A stretch of DNA of 6,837 bases from Methylacidiphilum sp. Its GTDB lineage: Bacteria; Verrucomicrobiota; Verrucomicrobiia; CAIQCK01. The number at the start of each line of letters is the position of its first letter. Positions within the stretch are counted from its first letter, which is position 1. Position numbers and translations under genes: made by a program. Positions 1 through 6,775 of the stretch are shown piece after piece. Location of the stretch: assembly GCA_020718125.1 (NCBI GenBank), contig DYDC01000152.1:1-6837 (forward strand), in the 5' to 3' direction. The notes beneath the pieces are model-generated. The model worked only from the letters and a program-made list of their open reading frames with translations. It did no database searches and was not told where the DNA came from.

Positions 1-6
1 TACAAT
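1..6 (+). promoter_or_regulatory. Candidate -10 box of recQ
   Basis: TACAAT matches five of six bases of the sigma-70 -10 consensus and ends six bases before the GTG start of recQ. Transcription would then begin at or next to the start codon, giving a leaderless mRNA. The -35 region lies outside the window, so the call rests on one hexamer and its spacing. Confidence 0.4.
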
Positions 7-12
7 CGCCGC

Positions 13-2175
13 GTGGCTGACACGACCCAGTTGCATGAGTTGCTGCGCCGGCACTTTGGCTTTCACGAGTTTCTCGAAGGCCAGGAGCCGGTCGTTGACG
101 CCATCGTCGGCGGCCAGGACGCGCTGGTGATCATGCCCACCGGCGGCGGCAAGTCGCTCTGCTACCAACTGCCCGCGATGCTGCTCGACGGCATCACGGT
201 CGTCGTCTCGCCGCTCATCGCGTTGATGAAGGACCAGGTGGACGGCATGATGGAGAAGAAGATTCCCGCCACCTTCATCAACTCCTCGCTCGGCCAGTCG
301 GAGATGGACGACCGCATCGCCCGCATGAAGCGCGGCGAATACCGGCTGGTCTATGTCGCGCCGGAACGGTTCAAGAGCGAGCGGTTCGTCGCCGCGCTCG
401 CGCCGCTCTCCATCGCGTTGTTCGCCATTGATGAGGCGCACTGCATCTCACAATGGGGCCACGATTTCCGGCCCGACTACCTGCGGCTGAAATGGGCGCT
501 CAAGGACCTCGGCCAGCCGCAGGTCGCCGCGCTGACCGCCACGGCCACGCCGGAGGTGCGCGACGACATCATCGCGCAGCTCGCGCTCGGCAAGTTCGGC
601 CGCCAGCCGCCGCGCGTGTTCGTCTCCGGCTTTGCCCGACACAACCTCACGCTCGCCGTCACGCACGCCGCGAACAAGGCCGAGAAGCTGGAGCGCGTCT
701 TCGACGCCATCCGCACGTTGAAGACCGGCATCGTCTATTGCGCGACGCGCAAGAATGTCGAGAAGGTCCACGCGCGCCTCACCGAGAAGCGCGCGCCGGC
801 GATCTGCTACCACGGCGGCATGACCGAGGAGCAGCGGACGAAAGCGCAGGACAAGTTCATGGGCGGCGCCTGCCCCGTGGCGGTGGCCACGAACGCATTC
901 GGCATGGGCGTGGACCGCGCCGACCTGCGGTTTGTGCTGCACTACGATATCCCGGGCAGCGTTGAGGCTTATTATCAAGAGGCCGGCCGCGCTGGGCGCG
1001 ACGGCGAGCCGGCGCGCTGCGAACTGCTTTTCAACTACGCCGACGTGCGGACGCAGGAGTTTTTCATCGAAGGCGCCAACCCCACGCGCGAGATCATCGC
1101 CGGACTGCATCAGGCGCTGTTGCGGCTCTGTAAACGCAGTCCGGTCGAAATGCCGATGACGGAGATCGCGGGGCACGTCAAGGCAGCCAAGAACGACATG
1201 GCCGTTGGCAGCGCGCTCTACCTGCTGGAGCGGGCCGGGTTCATCGCGCGCGACTATCGCCAGGGCAGCCGCACTTACACGACACGGCTGGTCGAACCGG
1301 TAAAGTCGCTGGAGGAATTGGCGATTGATTTCGAGCGGCTCGACGCAAAGCGGATGCGCGATGAGGCGAAGTTGCGGCGGATGATTGACTATGCGGACCA
1401 CCGCGGCTGCCGGCACTCTTTTGTCCTCAACTACTTCGGCGACGAGGAGGCGGCCGATCATTGCAGCGTCTGCGACAACTGCGGGAATGTGGGAGGGGCC
1501 TCAGCGCCCCGACGCGCGTCGAAGAAGCAGTCTCCTGCGGCTCAACCATCGCCGTCGCTCCAAGTCAGCAACGACGAGAAGAAGCTCCTGCTGCAAAAGG
1601 CGCTGAGCTGCGTGGCGCGGATGAACGGCCGGTTCGGCTTGGGCCGCGTCACGCTGGTGCTGGTCGGCTCGCGCTCGAAGGAGGTGTTCGACAGCCAACT
1701 CGACCAACTCTCGACTTACGGCCTGCTGAAGGAATTTGGCTACGACTTCACGCGCGAGCTATTGCGCCGGCTCGCCGCGGCCGGCTGCATCGAGGTCACC
1801 AGCGACGAATACCCAAAGGCGTCACTGACAGATTTCGGCCGAGAGGTGATGCTGGCGAAGAAGCCGCTCGACATCGAATTGCCGCCCGCGGAAAAGCGAA
1901 AGTCAGGCTCGCGCCGTTCCGCGGAAGCCGCGGCGGTCGTGCCGGATGCGCCGTATGACGCGCGGCTGTTCGAGGCGCTGCGCCAATGGCGGCGCAAGGT
2001 GGCGGACGGGATGGGCGTGCCGGCGTTCCTGATCTATCCCGATGCGACGTTGAAGGAACTGGCGCGGCACAAACCGCAGACTGGGGAATCGCTGCTGGAG
2101 GTGCGTGGCATTGGCCCGGCAAAAGCGCGGCAGTTTGGCGCCGAAACGCTCGCGGTCATCCGGGACGTGGCATAG
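13..2175 (+). CDS. recQ: ATP-dependent DNA helicase RecQ
   Basis: This is a 3'-5' superfamily 2 DNA helicase of 720 residues, acting in recombination, repair of stalled forks and suppression of illegitimate exchange. RecA-like domain 1 holds the motif 0 glutamine (Q24), Walker A PTGGGKS (42-48), the DEAH box (140-143) followed by the RecQ aromatic loop CISQWGHDFRPDY, and motif III LTATAT (174-179). Domain 2 ends with motif VI QEAGRAGRDG (322-331). Four cysteines, C466, C484, C487 and C490, form the RecQ zinc site. A winged-helix RQC domain spans about 520-625 and an HRDC domain about 648-720, so the protein is full-architecture and somewhat longer than E. coli RecQ. The extra length lies partly in a low-complexity linker (about 491-520) encoded by palindromic DNA. 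Motif 0 reads FLEGQ instead of the usual FRPGQ. The GTG start gives the complete motif 0 region; no Shine-Dalgarno sequence is visible in the 12 bases upstream. Confidence 0.97.
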   Translation: MADTTQLHELLRRHFGFHEFLEGQEPVVDAIVGGQDALVIMPTGGGKSLCYQLPAMLLDGITVVVSPLIALMKDQVDGMMEKKIPATFINSSLGQSEMDDRIARMKRGEYRLVYVAPERFKSERFVAALAPLSIALFAIDEAHCISQWGHDFRPDYLRLKWALKDLGQPQVAALTATATPEVRDDIIAQLALGKFGRQPPRVFVSGFARHNLTLAVTHAANKAEKLERVFDAIRTLKTGIVYCATRKNVEKVHARLTEKRAPAICYHGGMTEEQRTKAQDKFMGGACPVAVATNAFGMGVDRADLRFVLHYDIPGSVEAYYQEAGRAGRDGEPARCELLFNYADVRTQEFFIEGANPTREIIAGLHQALLRLCKRSPVEMPMTEIAGHVKAAKNDMAVGSALYLLERAGFIARDYRQGSRTYTTRLVEPVKSLEELAIDFERLDAKRMRDEAKLRRMIDYADHRGCRHSFVLNYFGDEEAADHCSVCDNCGNVGGASAPRRASKKQSPAAQPSPSLQVSNDEKKLLLQKALSCVARMNGRFGLGRVTLVLVGSRSKEVFDSQLDQLSTYGLLKEFGYDFTRELLRRLAAAGCIEVTSDEYPKASLTDFGREVMLAKKPLDIELPPAEKRKSGSRRSAEAAAVVPDAPYDARLFEALRQWRRKVADGMGVPAFLIYPDATLKELARHKPQTGESLLEVRGIGPAKARQFGAETLAVIRDVA
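1489..1520 (+). repeat. Palindromic micro-element inside the recQ linker
   Basis: A GTGG tetranucleotide (1489-1492) precedes a hairpin with arms GGGGC (1495-1499) and GCCCC (1506-1510) and a six-base loop. It is followed directly by the perfect 10-base palindrome GACGCGCGTC (1511-1520). The stretch encodes the start of the linker between the zinc domain and the RQC domain (about residues 493-503), where family members vary. It resembles an in-frame insertion of a REP-like element, but chance palindromes in GC-rich DNA are a real alternative. Confidence 0.4.
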
Positions 2176-2213
2176 GCCTTCCAACCCGTGATTTTGCCGG
2201 TCTCCACGCGGTT

Positions 2214-2236
2214 CATGGGCTGGAAGCCCATGCCAC
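2214..2236. repeat. REP-like hairpin between recQ and hisH
   Basis: Perfect 8-base arms CATGGGCT (2214-2221) and AGCCCATG (2225-2232) flank a three-base loop GGA and are followed by CCAC. On the other strand this reads as a GTGG tetranucleotide at the foot of a hairpin, the layout of REP sequences mobilised by RAYT transposases. A second element at 2908-2930 has the same 8-3-8-CCAC plan with different arms. No U-tract follows, so it is not an intrinsic terminator, although it could protect the recQ mRNA 3' end. Confidence 0.6.
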
Positions 2237-2242
2237 TTCTGA

Positions 2243-2258
2243 CCGTGCGCTTGCACGG
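2243..2258. repeat. Inverted repeat overlapping the hisH -35 region
   Basis: CCGTGC (2243-2248) and GCACGG (2253-2258) form a perfect 6-base stem with the loop GCTT. The right arm covers the candidate -35 hexamer of hisH at 2251-2256. It could be an operator or an RNA hairpin at the end of the recQ transcript; the sequence does not decide between these, and chance is possible. Confidence 0.35.
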
Positions 2259-2279
2259 CAACGCGGCGACCGCTAGGCT
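2251..2279 (+). promoter_or_regulatory. Candidate hisH promoter
   Basis: TTGCAC (2251-2256) and TAGGCT (2274-2279) are separated by exactly 17 bases, the optimal sigma-70 spacing. Each hexamer matches only three consensus positions (TTG and TA...T). The -10 box ends six bases before the hisH GTG, the same geometry as at recQ, which implies a transcript with little or no 5' leader. Consistent with this, no Shine-Dalgarno sequence is seen before hisH. Confidence 0.4.
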
Positions 2280-2285
2280 GCGGGC

Positions 2286-2903
2286 GTGATTGCACTGCTT
2301 GACTACGGGTCCGGCAACCTCCGCAGCGTCCAAAAGGCGCTGCAGAAGGTCGGCGCGGAAGTGCGGCTCGCGACGCGGCCGGAGGAGATGCGCGATGCGC
2401 GGGCGGTCGTGTTGCCCGGCGTCGGCGCGTTCGACGATTGCGTCAACGCGATGAAGCGGCAGGAAGTGTTCGAGGCGGCGCGCGAGTTCATCCGGAGCGA
2501 CCGGCCGTTCTTGGGCATCTGCGTCGGCTATCAGGCGCTGTTCGAGCGCAGCGCGGAGTTCAACAGTTGCGCGGCCGGGCTGGGCATCTTCGCGGGCAAG
2601 GTCGTGCGATTCACTGAACAACCGGGGCTGAAGATTCCGCAGATGGGCTGGAACCGGATCGAGATCGTGAAGGCCGATTGCCCGCTCTACCGCGGTGTCC
2701 CGGACGGCAGCTTCGTGTATTTCGTCCACAGCTACTTTCCAAAACCGGCGGACGATTCGCTCGTCGCGACACGGACCGATTACGGCGGGAGTTTCGCGTC
2801 GTCCATCTGGAAGGACAACGTGTTCGCCACGCAGTTCCACCCGGAGAAAAGCCAGGCGGCCGGCCTGAAGGTGCTGGAGAACTTCGTGGCGCTTACGCGG
2901 TGA
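2286..2903 (+). CDS. hisH: Imidazole glycerol phosphate synthase subunit HisH (glutamine amidotransferase)
   Basis: HisH is the class I glutaminase subunit of imidazole glycerol phosphate synthase. It hydrolyses glutamine and channels ammonia to HisF, which converts PRFAR to imidazole glycerol phosphate and AICAR in histidine synthesis. The 205-residue length is normal for the family. The N-terminus IALLDYGSGNLRSV is the HisH signature, PGVG (44-47) is the oxyanion strand, the nucleophile is C79 in GICVGYQ, and H185 and E187 in FHPEKSQ complete the triad. GWN and VHSYF are further HisH-specific strings. The elbow GICVGYQ differs from the common GICLGMQ at two positions, with the cysteine intact. 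Translation starts at GTG, which places the signature at the very N-terminus. hisA follows after 38 bases, probably in the same transcript; hisF is not in the window. Confidence 0.96.
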   Translation: MIALLDYGSGNLRSVQKALQKVGAEVRLATRPEEMRDARAVVLPGVGAFDDCVNAMKRQEVFEAAREFIRSDRPFLGICVGYQALFERSAEFNSCAAGLGIFAGKVVRFTEQPGLKIPQMGWNRIEIVKADCPLYRGVPDGSFVYFVHSYFPKPADDSLVATRTDYGGSFASSIWKDNVFATQFHPEKSQAAGLKVLENFVALTR

Positions 2904-2907
2904 ATTT

Positions 2908-2930
2908 CGGCGGTCATAGACCGCCGCCAC
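2908..2930. repeat. REP-like hairpin between hisH and hisA
   Basis: Perfect 8-base arms CGGCGGTC (2908-2915) and GACCGCCG (2919-2926) with loop ATA are followed by CCAC (2927-2930). The architecture matches the element at 2214-2236. It begins four bases after the hisH stop and fills most of the 38-base gap to hisA, so it would form a hairpin in a hisH-hisA transcript. There is no U-tract after it. Confidence 0.6.
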
Positions 2931-2941
2931 AGTTTTGAACC

Positions 2942-3664
2942 ATGCTTATTCTTCCCGCGATTGATTTGAAAGGCGGCAAGGTCGTCCGGCTGCGCCAGGG
3001 GCGCGCGGGCGACGTGACGACTTATTCCGACGACCCGGCGGCCGTGGCGCGGCAATGGGAGTCCGAGGGCGCGCGCTATCTGCACGTCGTGGACCTCGAC
3101 GCGGCTTTCGAGGGCGAACCGAGGAATTGGGACGCGCTGAAAAAGATCCTCGATGCCGTGCAGATGCCGGTCGAACTCGGTGGCGGTCTTCGCACCGAAG
3201 AGCACGTCACGCGCGCGCTGAAGCTGGGCGTGACGCGCGCCATCGTCGGCACGAAGGCTTGCGAGTCGCTGGACTTCGTCGCGGGGCTGGTGAAGCGGCA
3301 TGGGGACCGCATCGTGGCCGGCGTGGACGCGAAGGATGGGTTTGTGGCGGTGCGCGGCTGGGTGGCGGCCTCGGCGTTGAAGGCGGTGGATTTCGGCAAG
3401 CAGGTCGCCGGCGTCGGCGTGAAGACGATCGTCTATACCGACATCGCGAAGGACGGGATGTTGCAGGGGCCGAACTTCGCCGCGATGGCGGAGATGGCCG
3501 ATGCGCTGGCGGGCACAGGCACGGGCGTGATCGCCAGCGGCGGCATTTCCCGCGCGGCAGACGTGCGCAAGCTGCGCGCGCTGGGCAAACCGAACCTCGT
3601 GGGCGTCATCATCGGCAAGGCGCTCTACGACGGGCGGCTCAAGCTGGGCGAGGTGCTGGGCTGA
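2942..3664 (+). CDS. hisA: Phosphoribosylformimino-5-aminoimidazole carboxamide ribotide isomerase HisA
   Basis: HisA is a single-domain (beta/alpha)8 barrel that performs the Amadori rearrangement of ProFAR to PRFAR, the substrate of HisF-HisH. The 240-residue length fits the family. The start reads LPAIDLKGGKVVRLRQG, with D8 as the catalytic base. D129 in AGVDAKDG is the second catalytic aspartate and T166 in VYTDIAKDG matches the conserved threonine of the active site. Phosphate sites are visible as GGGLR (80-84) and SGGIS (199-203). D8 and the VYTDIAKDG string fit HisA better than HisF. The ATG start puts the first barrel strand at residue 2; no clear ribosome binding site precedes it. 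The neighbour downstream is an Fe-S carrier rather than the frequently seen hisF, so the histidine genes are split in this genome. Confidence 0.96.
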   Translation: MLILPAIDLKGGKVVRLRQGRAGDVTTYSDDPAAVARQWESEGARYLHVVDLDAAFEGEPRNWDALKKILDAVQMPVELGGGLRTEEHVTRALKLGVTRAIVGTKACESLDFVAGLVKRHGDRIVAGVDAKDGFVAVRGWVAASALKAVDFGKQVAGVGVKTIVYTDIAKDGMLQGPNFAAMAEMADALAGTGTGVIASGGISRAADVRKLRALGKPNLVGVIIGKALYDGRLKLGEVLG

Positions 3665-3690
3665 GGTCAGATTTTCCACCAGACTGTCAT

Positions 3691-3719
3691 TTGACGCGTC
3701 CAGTGTCGTCGTCTAGTTT
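3691..3719 (+). promoter_or_regulatory. Candidate promoter of the Fe-S carrier gene
   Basis: TTGACG (3691-3696, five of six consensus bases) and TAGTTT (3714-3719, three of six) are 17 bases apart in the 83-base gap after hisA. Transcription would start near 3726, leaving a leader of about 22 bases before the ATG at 3748. The gap holds no convincing hairpin terminator for the his genes. Confidence 0.5.
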
Positions 3720-3747
3720 CGCCGGAAAATCCGAGTGGAATAAACGA

Positions 3748-4101
3748 ATGACAACGACAACTGACAATGTGATCACAGTGACGGACAAGGCTGCGGCGAA
3801 GGTGAAGTCCCTTCGCGACGGCAGCGAAGACACCAAAGGCAAGCCGCTGCGCGTCCATGTCGAGGCGGGCGGCTGTTCCGGCTTTCAATACGGCATGTCG
3901 TTCGACGCCAAGGGCGCGGACGACGTGCTGGTGAGCGCGGACGGCGTCGAGGTGGTGCTCGACCCGGTCAGCGCCGGCTACCTGCGGGGCGCGACGATTG
4001 ACTTCGAGGACGGCTTGCAAGGCGCGGGGTTCAAGATTATAAACCCCAACGCGCAGCGCTCGTGCGGCTGCGGCAAGTCGTTCGAATCCTGCGGTTCATA
4101 G
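3748..4101 (+). CDS. erpA: A-type iron-sulfur cluster carrier/insertion protein (ErpA/IscA/SufA family)
   Basis: This cytosolic protein of 117 residues belongs to the HesB/IscA/SufA/ErpA family, which receives Fe-S clusters from a scaffold and passes them to apo-enzymes. The three cluster-ligating cysteines are C43 in GGCSGFQYG, and C106 and C108 in SCGCGKSF; the conserved NPNA string lies just before the last pair. A fourth cysteine, C115, sits near the C-terminus. The wording of both motifs resembles ErpA more than IscA, but the subfamily cannot be settled by eye. The frame stays open upstream into hisA; ATG 3748 is chosen because it lies 22 bases after the candidate promoter start and gives the normal family length. 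The 3' end also carries a promoter-like sequence for thiC (4015-4043). ThiC, encoded next, needs a [4Fe-4S] cluster. Confidence 0.93.
   Translation: MTTTTDNVITVTDKAAAKVKSLRDGSEDTKGKPLRVHVEAGGCSGFQYGMSFDAKGADDVLVSADGVEVVLDPVSAGYLRGATIDFEDGLQGAGFKIINPNAQRSCGCGKSFESCGS
4015..4043 (+). promoter_or_regulatory. Candidate thiC promoter inside the erpA coding region
   Basis: TTGCAA (4015-4020, four of six) and TATAAA (4038-4043, five of six) are exactly 17 bases apart. Transcription would begin near 4050, about 60 bases ahead of the TPP aptamer. The -10 box is formed by the codons ATT ATA AAC (I97-I98-N99); by eye this ATA is the only in-frame isoleucine ATA codon in the window, so the AT-rich hexamer may be kept for promoter function. 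Only 9 bases lie between the erpA stop and the aptamer, so any separate thiC promoter must sit in erpA. Confidence 0.55.
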
Positions 4102-4110
4102 TTCTTTTGC

Positions 4111-4197
4111 CAGTTGGGGAGCCGAAAGGCTGAGAGGCCCGAACGCATTCGGGCGACCCAGGGAACCTGATCCGGGTAATGCCGGCGAAGGGAACTG
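4111..4197 (+). promoter_or_regulatory. TPP riboswitch (THI element) aptamer
   Basis: The aptamer binds thiamine pyrophosphate and controls thiC. P1 is CAGTT (4111-4115) with AACTG (4193-4197). GGGG (4116-4119) pairs with CCC (4157-4159) as P2, and GCC-GAAA-GGC (4121-4130) makes a short hairpin leading into the conserved CTGAGA (4130-4135). An optional extra stem of 7 base pairs, GCCCGAA with TTCGGGC, lies at 4137-4154. The second conserved core AACCTGATCCGGGTAATGCC runs from 4164 to 4183, followed by GGCGAAGGGAA (4184-4194). All hallmark positions of the THI box are present and the next gene is thiC. Confidence 0.97.
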
Positions 4198-4210
4198 CGA
4201 TGACGTTCTG

Positions 4211-4244
4211 AAAAGCCATCCCGGTTTGCCGGGATGGCTTTTTT
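4211..4244 (+). terminator. Intrinsic terminator, expression platform of the TPP riboswitch
   Basis: A perfect 14-base-pair stem (4211-4224 with 4229-4242) with loop TTTG runs into six consecutive Ts (4239-4244). It lies 13 bases after the aptamer and 29 bases before the thiC start. When TPP is bound this hairpin should stop transcription before thiC. Its left arm can alternatively pair with the aptamer core at 4172-4181, a possible antiterminator. Confidence 0.93.
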
Positions 4245-4261
4245 GTTGTGATGCGGTGAAC

Positions 4262-4265
4262 GAGG
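4262..4265 (+). promoter_or_regulatory. Ribosome binding site of thiC
   Basis: GAGG lies eight bases before ATG 4274 and directly after the terminator. It supports ATG 4274 over the upstream in-frame TTG at 4226, which falls in the terminator loop, and over GTG at 4256, which precedes the GAGG itself. Confidence 0.6.
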
Positions 4266-4273
4266 ACAGTGAC

Positions 4274-6100
<1,827 letters not shown>

Positions 6101-6103
6101 GTC

Positions 6104-6120
6104 TGGCAGAATCTCTGCCA
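6104..6120 (+). promoter_or_regulatory. Inverted repeat over the start of the nucleotidyltransferase gene
   Basis: TGGCAGA (6104-6110) and TCTGCCA (6114-6120) form perfect 7-base arms with a three-base spacer ATC. The right arm ends on the A of the ATG at 6120. The repeat fills nearly the whole 19-base gap after thiC, and no Shine-Dalgarno sequence is visible. In RNA it would partly hide the start codon; in DNA it could be an operator. Function is inferred only. Confidence 0.4.
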
Positions 6121-6632
6121 TGCAGACCGATGCTGGAGCCGCCAACATTCCGCTGGCCGATGTGTTTCGGGCGACCAATGAACTGCTCGCGGCAAAGGTG
6201 ATCGAAGACTGGGCGCTCGGCGGCGCGCTCGCAGCGATTCATTACATCGAGCCTTTCACCACCTACGACGCCGACATGTTCTTCATTCCGACCGACAAGG
6301 GATTGTCCGCAGGCATCCCGGCGATCTACGCGCACCTGCAATCGCGCGGCTGGCAGGTTGAGCGCGAGCATCTCATGCTGCGTGGATTCCCCGTGCAATT
6401 TCTTGCCGCCCACGGTCTGACCGAGGAAGCCGTGCGCGAGGCCGAACGCATCGAATACGAGGGCGTGCCAGCGAAGGTCTTTTGCGCCGAACACATCATC
6501 GCCATCGCGGCCAGCGTCGGACGGCCCAAGGACAAGGCCCGCATCGAACAACTGTTTCAGCAGGCCGACCTCGACAGAGCACGCTTGGAAACCATCCTCC
6601 AGCGGCATAAACTGAAACTGCCAACACCATGA
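6120..6632 (+). CDS. Small nucleotidyltransferase-fold protein
   Basis: This 170-residue protein has the start of a minimal nucleotidyltransferase domain: a GG pair (G34-G35) in WALGGALAAIHY followed by TTYDADMFF, with D50 and D52 as the likely metal-binding aspartates. This layout is seen in AbiEii-type toxins and related short nucleotidyltransferases. The rest is mixed alpha/beta, ending in a basic, helical C-terminus. No signal peptide or membrane segment is seen. The ATG at 6120 is the only ATG before the GG motif. The stop overlaps the next start as ATGA (6629-6632), so the small downstream protein is probably translationally coupled, as in toxin-antitoxin pairs. A role as a toxin is inferred from the fold and pairing; it could equally be a housekeeping RNA- or protein-modifying enzyme. 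The substrate is not predictable. Confidence 0.75.
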   Translation: MQTDAGAANIPLADVFRATNELLAAKVIEDWALGGALAAIHYIEPFTTYDADMFFIPTDKGLSAGIPAIYAHLQSRGWQVEREHLMLRGFPVQFLAAHGLTEEAVREAERIEYEGVPAKVFCAEHIIAIAASVGRPKDKARIEQLFQQADLDRARLETILQRHKLKLPTP

Positions 6633-6775
6633 AACTGGAGATGCGGCAAAAGCTGGCGCGCGAGCCTTTCGAGGAAAAAATCCGGAAAGTCAGCCAACTC
6701 ATCCGGCTGGCGAAGACGTTCCCGCGCCGCGCCGCCGGAGTCTCCCGGCGGCCATCAACCCGCGCCGTGCGATGA
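6629..6775 (+). CDS. Small basic protein coupled to the nucleotidyltransferase
   Basis: This 48-residue frame begins at an ATG overlapping the upstream stop (ATGA). Residues 1-31 look like a charged, probably helical segment (MKLEMRQKLAREPFEEK followed by IRKVSQLIRLAK) typical of a small partner or antitoxin-like protein. The last third is arginine-rich and is encoded in part by a perfect inverted repeat (6731-6752, residues 35-42), so the original C-terminus may have been replaced. Its stop again overlaps a following ATG. I do not recognise the family. Coding status rests on the overlap, the plausible helix and the position. Confidence 0.55.
   Translation: MKLEMRQKLAREPFEEKIRKVSQLIRLAKTFPRRAAGVSRRPSTRAVR
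6731..6752. repeat. Inverted repeat in the 3' part of the small gene
   Basis: GCCGCCGG (6731-6738) and CCGGCGGC (6745-6752) are perfect 8-base arms around the loop AGTCTC. No T-run follows, so it is not a standard intrinsic terminator. It lies within the coding frame of the 48-residue protein and 19 bases before the next candidate start. It lacks the CCAC tail of the two intergenic hairpins and so may be a different element. Confidence 0.5.

Noticed and set aside
448..1461. A 337-codon - strand frame opposite recQ
   Set aside because: It mirrors the conserved helicase core of recQ and has no recognisable domain; it is a GC-driven shadow frame.
3055..3747. Long upstream extension of the Fe-S carrier frame into hisA
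   Set aside because: This part overlaps hisA in another frame and has shadow-frame composition; ATG 3748 gives the normal family length.
4200..4211. Three-codon upstream frame (ATG ACG TTC TGA) between the aptamer and terminator
   Set aside because: It has no ribosome binding site, and such a tiny frame is expected by chance; the riboswitch already explains the region.
4226..4273. N-terminal extension of ThiC from TTG 4226
   Set aside because: The TTG and following codons lie in the loop and right arm of the riboswitch terminator; ATG 4274 has a GAGG at a suitable distance.
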